A stretch of 64,000 nucleotides of DNA, taken from positions 35,248,341-35,312,340 of the forward strand of contig CAMTDV010000012.1 in the NCBI GenBank assembly GCA_947069175.1, written 5' to 3'. The number at the start of each line of letters is the position of its first letter. Positions within the stretch are counted from its first letter, which is position 1. Position numbers and translations under genes: made by a program. Source of the DNA: Scalesia atractyloides (taxonomy: Eukaryota; Streptophyta; Magnoliopsida; Asterales; Asteraceae). This document shows, one piece after another, positions 22,708 to 32,592 of this stretch. The notes beneath the pieces were generated by a model. The model was not told the origin of the DNA. It saw nothing but the letters and a program-made list of their open reading frames with translations, and made no database searches.

Positions 22708-23217
22708 TGTAGGTCTCGGTGACGGTGGTTCTAGACGGAAGTTTGGGCGTATGATAGTACCGATTCGGTAGAATGTTATAAGAAAGGGAGTAGAAACAGA
22801 ATCAGCGGAAGCATTCATTCATTCATACCGAAAGAGTATACATCTTGTCTGGCTGGTGGAATTCCTGGAGAGAATCCGCCAGCCTTTCCCCTCAGGGAAC
22901 TTCCAAAACTTAACAAACAATGAACACACAACACATATATATAGACATGAGCAGCTCGTGCGAATGGTTGCTCGTACGAGTGGCAAGATGTCACTCGTAC
23001 GAACCACATAAGCTCACTCATACGAGTGAGATGTTTATCACTCGTACGAGTCACATTGTCACTCGTACGAGTCACACTGTCACTCGTACGTCACACTGTC
23101 ACTCGTACGCAGTTCTCGTTCGCACTTGGGTTGTGTGTTCGTATCTAATCTATACAATATTCAATACACACTCTTTCTAGCCTATTCGCACAGTAACGGA
23201 CATAATGTGCATCAACA
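22708..23217 (-). mobile_element. Solo LTR (510 bp) inside the Helitron ORF
   Basis: Ends are TG...CA on both strands (TGTAGGTCTC... and ...GCATCAACA on plus). It is flanked by ATCGA (22703-22707) and ATTGA (23218-23222), a 5-bp duplication with one mismatch. Removing it with one flank restores the helitron reading frame across the site (KFQI to STKNVLLFSGRLLQQ). A TATA-like run on the minus strand (22934-22946) suggests LTR orientation minus. No internal retrotransposon sequence is left, as expected after LTR-LTR recombination. The family (perhaps Copia) is not determined. Confidence 0.88.
22955..23112. repeat. Palindromic CTCGTACGAG array inside the solo LTR
   Basis: The core ACTCGTACGAGT, itself palindromic, and near matches recur about eight times at 15-25 bp spacing, separated by CACATTGT or CACACTGT. 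Confidence 0.85.
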
Positions 23218-23222
23218 ATTGA

Positions 23223-23640
23223 ATCTGGAACTTGTAACAATAGTACTCTCGCAGTGCCACGGTTGTTCTACCACTTCGTGTGTTAGCCTCTGAACGATGA
23301 AGATATTTTAAAAACAAACAGTTAATAAAATAAAACGCATTAGGGTACTTTTATGACCGTCACCTAAAAGAATAATAAATTGTTGGTACCTTCCATTTGT
23401 CCTTTGATGTTGTCATTGTTGCGAACCTCATCGATCGATACTCCATGACGTGCTATGTTAGCATGCCAACCTGACTCACCGTTAGGAAAAAATAGAGGAT
23501 ACGACAATGGATCACAAAAACTGAAGTAAGGCTAAATAGTTTCCGTTATATTGACATCTACCGTAAATAACAATACTTCGTCTATACAAAGTGATATTGC
23601 ATTACCTTCAACCCAAATACCAGCAACTTATATGATCGTC
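23223..23640 (-). pseudogene. Helitron ORF, middle part
   Basis: Minus-strand reading shows VAGIWVEGN (about 23600-23625), FCDPLSYPLFFPNGESGWHA (about 23462-23520), VRNNDNI, then RSGRTTVALREYYCYKFQI up to the solo LTR. These are the conserved blocks before the Rep domain in plant Helitron proteins. The frame is broken between them (about 23310-23395 and 23530-23590). Confidence 0.88.
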
Positions 23641-23749
23641 AACTATAAGTAAGTAAAATAAGCAATACTATTAAATAATTGTAATTAATACAATATTTTA
23701 TGTGGAAGAGAGTAACAATTCAGTTGGTCAAATAAGGTCAAATAAGTCA

Positions 23750-24046
23750 AACTACCGATGAGCCAACATTTGATGGAATAAAGGCAAACCTCTGATGAGT
23801 TTGATATCCTCTGATAGAGTAATAACATCAGATGTTAGGCAATCATTGATGATGTTGTTAACCTTTGATGGGGTAATTACATCAGATGTTAGTCAAAACA
23901 CTGTTTGTGGTGGACAACCACTGCTGAGTATAACATCAGTGGTTATTAAGTCTGTGGTTGAATCAGTGGTTTTGCTATACAACTACTGTTGGTGTGTTAG
24001 CAGTGGTTTGTCATCAGTGGTTTCTGATCAGTGTAGTTTGTGATCA
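23750..24046 (+). repeat. CAGTGGTT-rich dispersed repeat, copy C
   Basis: One of the two fullest copies. It starts GATGAGCCAACATTTGATGG, has AACCTCTGATG-type subrepeats and GTAATAACATCAGATGTTAG, then CACTGCTGAGTATAACATC, CTATACAACTACTGTTGG and AGCAGTGGTT. It lies between two conserved blocks of the Helitron ORF, so it is either part of an intron or a later insertion. Confidence 0.85.
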
Positions 24047-24074
24047 ATTGTGTATATTTCACGGTGTTTTTTTA

Positions 24075-24770
24075 ACATTTTATATAACTCTGAAGTCGTT
24101 GGTCAGTTGTACACCCTTTGGTCAAGTTCAACCGAAGTATTCAAAGTGACACTATAGTTGTCCAAAGGTCTGTATCGACATATGGGTTTGTAGAAAGAAC
24201 GCGTGTCAAAATCTGAGTAATACGTCAATCAAGATTTGGCCATTGGAGTCTGAGATCTAACTCCGCATCAGGATCATAAAAATACAACTGCAGGTACCTA
24301 GGGGTTCCATCCCTCGGAACTAATTGGTCGATTTTGTGATATATTCCTCTATGTGCACGAAACATATATACACCGTCTCTCATATTGCTCAATGTATTAT
24401 CCAACATCACTCCCATTGAGGCAAAAGAAAAATTGGTTTTATAAGCACGGATGTTTTGCCTAAAAATATTTCCAATTTCATCTTGCGATGTGAAAAGCCG
24501 GTGCAATTCCTCTGGAATTTCTGAATTTGCAAACACCGTTTTCCCACCCATACAACAAAAGGTATCAAATTCAAATTGAAAACATTTTGATCCACAATCA
24601 GGACATGCACCCTGTTCTTTTAAAACACGATGCTCTCTAGGTACATGATCATAAACAAAGTTATATGGATCATCTTCTACGTTCTCAGCTTGGAAGGAAG
24701 GTTGATCAACTACTTCACAAAATTGAGGAAAAAGTGTACGCGGTTGAATTTGAACACCTAAAAAAATCAT
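24075..24770 (-). pseudogene. Helitron ORF, N-terminal zinc-finger region
   Basis: A long open minus frame (181 aa from 24770) with YNFVYDHVPREHRVLKEQGA followed by a Cys cluster CPDCG...CC that may bind zinc. Next come EELHRLFTSQDEIGNIFRQ, GVYMFRAHRGIYHKIDQLVP and RYLQLYFYDPDAELDLRLQW. After a stop at about 24225 the homology continues (RVLSTNPYV, LDNYSVTLNTSVELDQRVYN) to about 24075. This is the standard N-terminal part of plant Helitron transposases. Confidence 0.9.
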
Positions 24771-24865
24771 TGTATTAAGTAATGAAGGTTGTTAAAGATG
24801 TCAAGTTTGACAAAGAAATCATTATTAAATAAATAGAAACCTCGTGATGTTCACACACGACTTCA

Positions 24866-25174
24866 TCAATTACAGAGGTGGAATGTGCTTGACGTATTCT
24901 CATTTGTCATTTGGGTAAATTGAGTAATATTACTTTTTAAACTTCTTAAGGGTGTCCTTTCTGTTGATCTATTACTCGTTAAAGATATTGATGAAGAACT
25001 TCTGAAGACCTCACCACTCCCAAATTTCGAGACTTTGTTATTTTCTTTGCGTGCAGCATAGTATCTTTTGCTATACTCTTTTCGTTTTTCGGCTCTAGTA
25101 GATGCACTCGAGCTAGAAGCATGATTAAGATGCTTTGGTTGTCCGTTATTCATTTTAAATAGATAAAGTGTCAA
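24866..25174 (-). pseudogene. Helitron ORF, probable first exon
   Basis: A 102-aa minus frame with a basic stretch AEKRKEYSKRYYAARKENN, the kind of Lys/Arg-rich start seen upstream of the zinc-finger region in plant Helitron proteins. It lies about 95 bp upstream of the next block in the same direction. The start codon is uncertain (ATG at 25172-25174 or at about 25153). Downstream codons are Ser/Thr-rich. Confidence 0.65.
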
Positions 25175-25234
25175 ATACCTTGAAAATTAGATAAAAGATA
25201 TTCATAATAGATTATGAAATTAAGTCAAACTACT

Positions 25235-25500
25235 GATGAGCCACGATCTGAAAGAATCCTTGCAAACCTCTGATGACTTTGCTAACCTCCGATAGAGTAA
25301 TAACATCATATGTTAGACAAACACCAATGATGTTGCTAACCTCTGATGGAGTAATAACATCAGATGTTAGGCAAACACTGTTGGTGGTAGCCAACCGCTG
25401 CTGAGCATAACATCAGTGGTTAGTGAATCAGTGGTTTTGCTATACAACTATTGTTGGTGTGTTAGCAGTGTTTTGCCATCAGTGGCTTTGCTTAAAACAT
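25235..25500 (+). repeat. CAGTGGTT-rich dispersed repeat, copy D
   Basis: A near full-length partner of copy C, running from GATGAGCCACGATCTG to CATCAGTGGC with the same order of motifs. It lies just outside the first Helitron exon. Confidence 0.85.
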
Positions 25501-25652
25501 GATTAAAATTAAATAACAACATATTTAAATTTAAACTAATACATAATTAAAAGTAAAGCAACTACATGATTAATATCCACACTAATTCGAGGAAAAAGAG
25601 TACATGGAAATAAAATTAAGTAACCCATAATAAACATTAGATAAACCACAAA

Positions 25653-26061
25653 TTATATCATTATCATCATTATTGCGGTGGAGGCAGCCATAATCAAAAT
25701 TGTTCTAAGGTTCCCAAACCATTTCTTCATCCAACGGTGGTTCGTATTCCACCCAGGGTCAGTTTCGTACCCTTCAGCCCAACTGTTGGTTCTTGTGTTT
25801 GATTGGGGTTTTTCGACATGAGGGCAATTTGAAGGTGGAGGATGTTGTGGCGGTACAGGAGTGTTTGCAACCGGACGGTGCTGCCCTCCCCAATTCATAG
25901 TCAACCAAATTACAGTTGAGCAAAGGTATAGTTCATACGCCAATTCAACTCTTCATCCGTCAAAAACCATGGATCATCATGTTCAGCGTTTGTCACCGCG
26001 GAGGTTTTGTCACCGGCGGAGGGTTTGTAACCAGCGGAATTGGATAAGGCGGAATTGGACA
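25653..26061 (-). pseudogene. Short unknown ORF pair, minus strand
   Basis: A minus-strand ATG at 26059-26061 reads MSNSALSNSAGYKPSAGDKT, then DDPWFLTDEELNWRMNYTFA and a stop. A second open frame (MNWGGQHRPVANTPVPPQHP ... WNTNHRWMKKWFGNLRTIL) overlaps its end and runs to 25653. The Pro/Gln/Asn-rich start followed by a Trp-rich end suggests one former protein with a frameshift. I do not recognise it. It could be Helitron cargo or part of another element. Confidence 0.35.
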
Positions 26062-26724
26062 TTTGATATGTGTTCGGAGTGGAATGTGAACTGAAAAATC
26101 AATTTTAAGGCAATAGAAAAGTACCTTGGTTATGTATAAAGAAAAATTTAAAGATTTATAAATTAACTTTACATATTTAAATTTATATATAAGTATTATT
26201 TCTAATTACACCTGTATATAAAGATGTTTATTACAAACCAAACCAATAAAATAAACATTGTGATAGGTATGTTTATAGCAGTTAAAAGTTACAAAACAAG
26301 CAATAAGAGAGAGAAAGGTTACAACAATGCAAGACCCAGCAGTAGAAAAGCTTACAACAATCCAAGACCAGAAGTAGGAAAGCTTAAAACAATGCACTCT
26401 GGACTGTAATGTGGAGTGACGGTAGAGTCTTATAGATTTATAGAGCTCCAAGCATGCTTTACCACCCACCCAGTCACTGTTTGCTTTACAGCTGAAAAGC
26501 AAACAGTGAAGGCAAGACTGATAGGTTAAGTAGTAAAAAATCTAAAGTACAACAGTACAAAATGAAAAGATTCTCTGACTTAGGGAGTTGCTATTTGAAA
26601 GGTTAGTATTTCACAGCTGTTAAACCAAACCTAGTACTCAGAAGAGTAATGAGAATATGTCAGTTTAAGGTAGATTGTAACTAAGACTTAGAAGTTGTCA
26701 AAATTTGCGTTAAAATAGCATAAC

Positions 26725-27460
26725 CTAGGTTGTAGAAGTTGTCAAAATCTGCTCAGTCTCTATTGCTTTAGTTTTCAACACCTTAGGTTTTTTAGTTGAG
26801 AGTCTAGTAAAAGTTTCATGTTTGAGGCTGCCAACTTCACAGGTGACACCTTGTTTAAAATCAGACTCAGAAACTTGTTTTTGTAAACAGAAACTCAACA
26901 ACCTAGGGTGTACCAAAAAAGCTTTACCCTTGTTAAGGTTGTTAAAATTAGCAACCAGATCAGAAAACAATACTGAGAAAAGTTAAATTTTGGTTTGGTT
27001 AAAATAGCATAACCCAGGTATTGAATACTCAAAGGTATTTCGTTGAAACCGGTTGTTTTTTATGACAGGCACAGTAAAAGGGTGTGAAAAAAGAATTTCA
27101 TGTCAACGGAAATTCCGGTTTGAAAATTGTAATACCCGAAAGCTGACCTTCATATCCACTCTCTATGAATTCTGCGTGTAAATCTTTGTTTGAGAAAGAT
27201 GTGGGGTCATCAAGGTCATTAAGACCGAAAGTGGTGGAGATAGTAGAAGGAGAGATTTGGACCAGTGACTATCCAATCTTTGATGTGATGGCAACGGCCT
27301 TTTTGTTCTGAATTTGGAGTTCAGTGTTTGCCCAAAACTGGCGGAGGGTGTCGATGTAGATGGGGCTTTTGCAAGTAACACATCTTTGTATGATGATGTT
27401 TGTAGAACATCAATCATGGAGTGAAACGCAGTATTATTGTTGGTTTTCTCGAGTATTGGA
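26725..27460 (-). pseudogene. Decayed repetitive ORF, minus strand
   Basis: Minus frames contain FHSMIDVLQTSSYKDVLLAK (about 27380-27425), ISTTFGLNDLDDPTSF (about 27190-27240), FNEIPLSIQYLGYAI (about 27000-27050), then FSDLVANFNNLNKGKAFLVH and LLSFCLQKQVSESDFKQGVT to a stop near 26725. I recall similar proteins as a high-copy, retroelement-linked family in Asteraceae genomes; this is memory, not a search. At least three frame changes break it (about 27163-27300, 27060-27130 and 26970). Confidence 0.5.
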
Positions 27461-27639
27461 AGGTAAGATTCATGGTGAATTTAGGGTTTGAAAGTAGAAG
27501 AGAGTAATGGAGAAATTTATGGGAGATTTTTGTTTTTGAAATTGAAATGGCAAGTGGAAACTCTGTTGAGATGAAATAGGGTTTATAAAGGGAAGAGTGA
27601 ATGCTGACGTGGCAGCGGTTTCCAAAACATCTGATGGTT

Positions 27640-28280
27640 ATCATCTGCGCACGTGTGAACTCTGCTGGAGACCAGCAGTGGTTCTAAACAGAGGAATGAT
27701 CAGAGGATTTGGACGTCAGTGGTTTCACCAAAGTGGATTGGGAAACAGTGGTTTCACCAACAGTGGAAGTAGGAACAAAGGATACACTTTCAGCAATGGA
27801 TAGATTTTCAAGGAGTAATAACATCGAATGTTAGGCAAACATTGTTGGTGGTAGACACCACTATTGATTATAACATCGTGGTTAGTGAGTCAGCGGTTAA
27901 ATCAGTGTGTTTGCTATACAACTATTGTTGGTGTGTTAGTAGTGGTTTGTCATCAGTGGTTTCTGATCAGTGGATATGATAAGTTCAGGGGGCATTTATG
28001 TCAAGTTTGCATTTATGTCAGTGGATAGGATTACAAGGACTTATACTTATTGTCTTAAGTAATGAAGGTTTTAAAGACAGGTGTAAGAAAACTTGACTAT
28101 ATTAACAATGGTACAAATGATAGTGTAAGAAAAGTTGACTATATTGAGAATGGTTCAAATGAAGTTATTTGTATATTGTTAGGATCTGAGTTTGAAACTA
28201 CTCATGTAAGTTCTAAAAATGGTAAATAAAAGAAGATAAATCAGTGGTTAGTGAGTCAGTGGTTTGCATCAGTGGGCATT
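27640..28280 (+). repeat. CAGTGGTT-rich dispersed repeats, copies E and F
   Basis: 27800-27990 has GTTAGGCAAACATTGTTGG, CTATACAACTATTGTTGG, TGTGTTAGTAGTGGTT and CATCAGTGGTT. Partial pieces with AGTGGTT motifs also lie at 27675-27770 and 28240-28275. Confidence 0.75.
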
Positions 28281-28539
28281 TATGTCAAGTTTGCTTTAAT
28301 TCATAACAGTTGAGATCACTGATTTGTTCGTACAGAATGTAAGGAAGATAGCTTAGATTGAGAATCGATGAAAGTGATCAAACAGAACAGCACAGACACT
28401 GTTTTTTATACTACAATCCTACCCACTGAGATCTTATTATGATGTCAGCATGAAAGTGACACTTAACAAAAATAACAAATTAATAACATTTGCTAAGCTA
28501 AGCAGGACTGATAGAAAACACTGATGATACATTCTCTGT

Positions 28540-28795
28540 TGGTCTTCAGCAAAGCTTTGCCTTGACAGACCTTTAGCTTTGATCTTTAGTAGAGCTTTGT
28601 CTTGGCAGACCCTTTACCTTTAGTCTGTAGCAGAGCTTTGCCTTGGCAGACCTTTAACTTTAGTCTTTAGCAGAGCTTTGCCTTGCAGGCCCTCAACTTT
28701 AGACTTCAGCAGAGCTTTGTCTTCAACAGAGTGTAGCTAGGGCAGACCTTGGACATTTAGTCTTCAGCAGACCTTGACTTGGGCAGATGTTACAT
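28540..28795 (+). repeat. Tandem repeat, CAGAGCTTTGCCTTGGCAGA unit
   Basis: About five to six diverged copies of a roughly 45-50 bp unit reading AGCAGAGCTTTGYCTTGGCA, GACCTTTAGCTTTAGTCTT. No ORF was seen. Confidence 0.85.
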
Positions 28796-28946
28796 TATTG
28801 TTTGGATCAGAGGTTGTAGTATATTTTGGCTTTCTATCTCTGTTCTTTTGTATGGTTCAATTCCAACATATATCTTATATCCAACACATATTTTTAATGA
28901 ATTTAGTGTAGTTTAACAAATTACATATATAAATTTTGTTGCCTCG

Positions 28947-29113
28947 TAAGGGGAAGATGTGTGGTTCTCTCCACAGGGCTTACAAAACACAGGTTATGTG
29001 CAGCAGTCCGCCATATTTAACATATAAAGTTCTTTTATATGTTAAATAAGGCGGGTTGGCGCCACTAACCTGTGTTTTGTAAGCCCTAGGAGAGAACCGC
29101 CTATCTCCCCCTA
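28947..29113. repeat. 167-bp foldback element
   Basis: Two arms of about 80 bp, with TAAGGGGAAGAT on the left and ATCTCCCCCTA on the right. They share GGTTCTCTCC, AGGGCTTACAAAACACAGGT and a CATATTTAACATATAAA stem around a 5-nt loop (29029-29033). It looks like a small MITE or hairpin precursor. No clear target duplication was found. Confidence 0.8.
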
Positions 29114-29119
29114 AAAAGC

Positions 29120-29203
29120 AAAGAAAACATATCACGTAATTTAAACATTCTTTCAATTTTTCTCCATCATAATCAGACGTGCTACACTCAGTTGCTGATC
29201 TAT
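29120..29203 (-). pseudogene. Exon-like fragment A (DRSATECSTSDYDGEKLKE)
   Basis: A minus-strand segment preceded by a good acceptor (TTTGTCAG, rev. of 29204-29211) and open for DRSATECSTSDYDGEKLKE. It joins in frame with fragment B through matching phase. The source gene was not recognised, and the 3' limit is uncertain because the foldback element follows. Confidence 0.35.
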
Positions 29204-29290
29204 CTGACAAACAATAACGATTAATATTAATGTTATTTCTTGAGATATAGTTTACGAAATCATTTTAGTGGAAGTGCACCTATCGCTTAC

Positions 29291-29344
29291 CGTATAAACT
29301 TGTTGCGGCTGCGTTAGGTGCGCTGGCTGCGGCGTTGCATCTAC
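29291..29344 (-). pseudogene. Exon-like fragment B, 54 nt with both splice sites
   Basis: Minus strand: TTTACAG acceptor, 54-nt GC-richer body, then GTAAGC donor. Joined to fragment A in one frame it reads NAAATSLYDRSATEC. It is far richer in GC than its surroundings, which supports a captured exon. The source gene was not recognised. Confidence 0.35.
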
Positions 29345-30205
29345 CTGTAAACAAAGATGGGTCAAAATTTAGGTTTTCTTTTACCATAAAGTTCATAGTT
29401 CTAACTTGAATTAATAAATGGTTTTATTTAGCTAAGACGCCATCGGAAGAGTTAATAGTTTCTAATATAATCAATTTAGCAGTTATTTGTTATAAATTAG
29501 CGTAAATTATTTCTATTAAATTTTTATTGTTGGTGTAAATTTGTAATTCTATACTACTATTATAAAAAGAAATATAAGGCAATTAAAATTTGAGTTCAAC
29601 ACTTAACACGGTTTGTTTCATTGTCTATCAGCTAAAACTTGTGTTGACTTGTATGATTTTCGAGTTAGTGCAATGTTCAGATTCACATCAAACTTTTTGT
29701 TTCGTGTTAGATTTAACTCGCGAACAAGATACATTTAACACTCCAAAATTCCAAGTGTAGTGACATATCCAATCATGTGGTTCTTCGGGTCCATTCCTAG
29801 GCACACTTTAATTGCTCTAACCAAAACCAAGTAAGGCTTAATCCGCACGTCTTTCTACTTTTATTCCTCGAAATCTTGGTCCCCTTGCTTGTTGGTTCAA
29901 CAATCTACAATACATGGATACACAAATCAGTCATTCAACACTCGGCTTACCGGTTCACAAGTCCCATTTTGTTGCTTCTCGGAGCCACAAGATGCAAGTT
30001 AATGACAAATCGCTTCTATTCTTTGTTTTGGTAAAGCTTTGTGATTTTAATCACTATTTGTTAATTTGTGTTAAAATACATGGTGGTTGGTGTCGATTGG
30101 GATTTTGTGAATTAATTTGGTTTTTTATTTGTGTATTGATTGAACTGGTTTGATTTGGAATGTATATTTTGATATGAAAAATCAAATTTGTATAGAGCAA
30201 CATAC

Positions 30206-30311
30206 CAAAAGGCCCAGTTGTGACTCTTGAGCTTTCAGTCACATTATGCAATGAAAAGCGAGACATTAAAACCCCAACAAAAAGGTTCAGAGTCCCACTG
30301 AGCTCAAGTAC
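30206..30311 (-). pseudogene. NHX-type Na+/H+ exchanger exon fragment
   Basis: Minus strand after a TTTTGCAG acceptor: the frame reads LELSGTLNLFVGVLMSRFSL then HNVTESSRVTT. The run LMS..(6)..HNVTESSR(I/V)T matches my memory of plant vacuolar NHX antiporters, where it sits in a transmembrane part of the exchanger. A possible donor GTATG follows at 30201-30205. No neighbouring NHX exons were found within several hundred bases on either side, so this is an isolated captured or left-over exon, not a gene. Confidence 0.6.
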
Positions 30312-30554
30312 CTGCAAAAGGCAACAAAATATGACATTAAATCATTAATTGCTATACTATTCTCATCCTAGGTAAAGCAAAACTTAAGGCACAAAAATGA
30401 AGTATATACTATAATAAAAAAAATTGTCAGTTATAATGTTAATAATTGATTATGGCAGGATCTTTGACGGTATGTTTATTGATGGATCACTAATTAACAG
30501 TCTTTACCGACCTATAAGAGCCATCATTAATGTCAATATTGATTTTATTTATAC

Positions 30555-31290
30555 AAAATAGGGTTGTTCAAATCGCTCGTCGTTCATTGCCCGCTCGCCG
30601 ATCGCTTGAAAACGTTCAGAATATGCTCGCCCAGTTTGGTTCGGTTTGTAAACGAGCCAAGCATTAGCAAAGGTCCATTCGGCTCGGTTCGGCTCGAATT
30701 AATTTTTTTATTAATTTATTACATATATAATAATATATGCACACACAAATTATATGTATTCATATTTTATGCATACCGCTCTATTAGATTTGGACCATTA
30801 TACTCAAATATGCAACTATATTTATCCATACTAGCCTAATCAAATAATTAAAAATTTAACACCAAATTTAAAACTAAAATTCGAAGTCATGAAGCAACAA
30901 TATTTGACATCTTTTTCTTATCAATCGTCAATCGTCAGTCGTCAATCATCTCTCGCTCTCACCATACGCCACAATGCGACAATTGTTTTTTGTTGAATAT
31001 TCATCGTCTCACCTACCTCAACCAGAGCCTGTATTCTGACGATTCAACCTCAATCTTAGTGTCATCCTCGGACAGTTGGACTTTAGTCGTGACCCGATAG
31101 CGGAGACATCGAAAGAAACATGCTAAATCTATGGTTGTCCAAATTACTCGTCGCTCCTTCCCCTCGCTCGGAAAATTACGCGCTCGAATATGCTCGTTCG
31201 GATTTCGCTTGATTGTAAATGAGTCAAGCACGAGCAAAGGTCCGTTCGGTTTGAATCGGCTCGTGAACATTCCTGATACAAAACAAATAA
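30555..31290. repeat. Two copies of a GCTCG-rich repeat
   Basis: 30561-30705 and 31130-31275 share TTGTYCAAATYRCTCGTCG, AATATGCTCG, GTAAAYGAGYCAAGCA and AGCAAAGGTCC. They look like two non-autonomous element ends in the same orientation. Short Lys/Arg-rich ORFs across them are shadows. Confidence 0.65.
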
Positions 31291-31644
31291 ATAAGGGTTG
31301 TCGATTTTCTTAAAATGTAAATAAAATTTACATGTATAATGTATCGTAAACCACAAAACTTCGAAGTAGAACAAAATTAAACACAAAATTGTGAAAATGT
31401 AGCTATGTAGCAAGAGTGATGGGTGGTAGCAGTCTAGACTTCTTTCATCACAACACTTCTTTCTGTGGAGCAAGCACCTTCAAGTCACATGTTCATGTTG
31501 ATCCTTCCATGCAACCTCTAGTTTCTCATGTAAGGCTATAATCTACATATATTAAATAATGATTAGCAGTTTGTTGATGATAAAAATATAAATTAAAAAA
31601 CTACATTATATATAAATAATTAGAGGCGAGCATTTGTTATTACC
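31290..31644. other. AT-rich sequence, no gene seen
   Basis: No ORF with recognisable similarity. The end (TTATTACCCGACCC) resembles the sequence just after 40380 (GACCGACCCGAG), so it is probably the other half of the repeat into which element 3 inserted. Confidence 0.5.
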
Positions 31645-31649
31645 CGACC

Positions 31650-32125
31650 CGTCACATCCTGACCTGTAGCGGATATGTAGTCGGGGCATGATTGAGTTTT
31701 CATCAAACTCATGACATTTACTATTATAAAATTTCATATTTATTATTTCAAATTAAAAAAATATTCCAACCAACATATAATCCATACAAACACAAATTGT
31801 TCTAAACATGACTATTCAAATAACGTTTTATTATTTTATCATCTTTAAGCGCCACTAGGCCCAAATCTCTGTTTTTACACATGATACAGGTGATCAGGTT
31901 GAAGCAAGGAACATAAGGAATTGGGCCTTAGAAGATAAAAATAAAGCGTTATTTGAATGTCCATGTTTAGAACAATTTGTGTTTGTATGGATTATTGTTG
32001 GTTGGAATATTTTTTTTAATTTGAATTAATAAAGATGAAACTTTTATAATATTAAATATCATGAGCTTTGATGAGAACCCAATCATGCCCCGACTACCAT
32101 ATCCGCTGCGGGTCAGGGTGTGACA
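31650..32125. repeat. Palindromic (foldback) LTR end of element 3
   Basis: 31650-31860 is the reverse complement of the LTR 3' end and 31922-32125 is the direct copy. Shared marks are the TGTCACACCCTGACC / GGGTCAGGGTGTGACA ends, the CATGCCCCGACTAC block, CAACCAACA / TGTTGGTTGG and AAATAACG / CGTTATTT. The centre (about 31861-31921) holds one copy of ACACATGATACAGGTGATCA. Confidence 0.85.
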
Positions 32126-32128
32126 GAT

Positions 32129-32140
32129 TGGTGTCAGAGC
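32129..32140 (+). promoter_or_regulatory. First (inner LTR) primer-binding site, one mismatch
   Basis: TGGTGTCAGAGC, 3 bp after an LTR end. One base differs from the initiator tRNA-Met complement. It is followed not by leader but by LTR sequence. Confidence 0.75.
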
Positions 32141-32577
32141 ACATCGCTTATCGTGCTCACATGTACATTGCTAGATGATTATGTGGTTTGTGGTTAGAGT
32201 ACATATACGTTGTTCAAATTTGGTTTATGCACATTTTTTAAATTAACAAACATATCAATTCTTTCTAATGTTTAAACGGGATTCACTCGCCAACTTTTGT
32301 TGACCAAAATCTCTATTTTTACACATGATACAGTGATCCGGTTGAAGCAAGGAACATATAGGACTTGGGCCTTAGAAGATAAATAAAGCGTTATTTGAAT
32401 GTCATGTTTAGAACAATTTGTGTTTATATGGATTATGTGTTGGTTGGAATATTTTTTTTTAATTTGAAATAATAAATATGAAACTTTTATAATAGTAAAT
32501 GTCATGAGCTTTGATGAAAACCCAATCATGCCTCGACTACCATATCGCTGCGGGTCAGGGTGTGACAGATTGGTATC
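32138..32577 (+). repeat. Partial 5' LTR of element 3 (last 440 bp)
   Basis: Matches 39947-40376 of the 3' LTR from AGCACATCGCTTATCGTG to GGGTCAGGGTGTGACA. The junction shares AGCACATCGC with the preceding primer site, suggesting a template jump. Confidence 0.85.
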
Positions 32578-32580
32578 AGA

Positions 32581-32592
32581 GCACTTGACTAT
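32581..32592 (+). promoter_or_regulatory. Primer-binding site of element 3, tRNA-iMet
   Basis: TGGTATCAGAGC, 3 bp after the LTR end at 32577. It is identical to the site in element 2. Confidence 0.85.

Noticed and set aside
22815..23180. ORFs rich in THR/SY repeats on both strands
   Set aside because: They arise from the CTCGTACGAG array in the solo LTR.
27414..27644. Minus ORF ending TIILRFTP as an independent gene
   Set aside because: It is another frame over the start of the decayed repetitive ORF, with no conserved motif.
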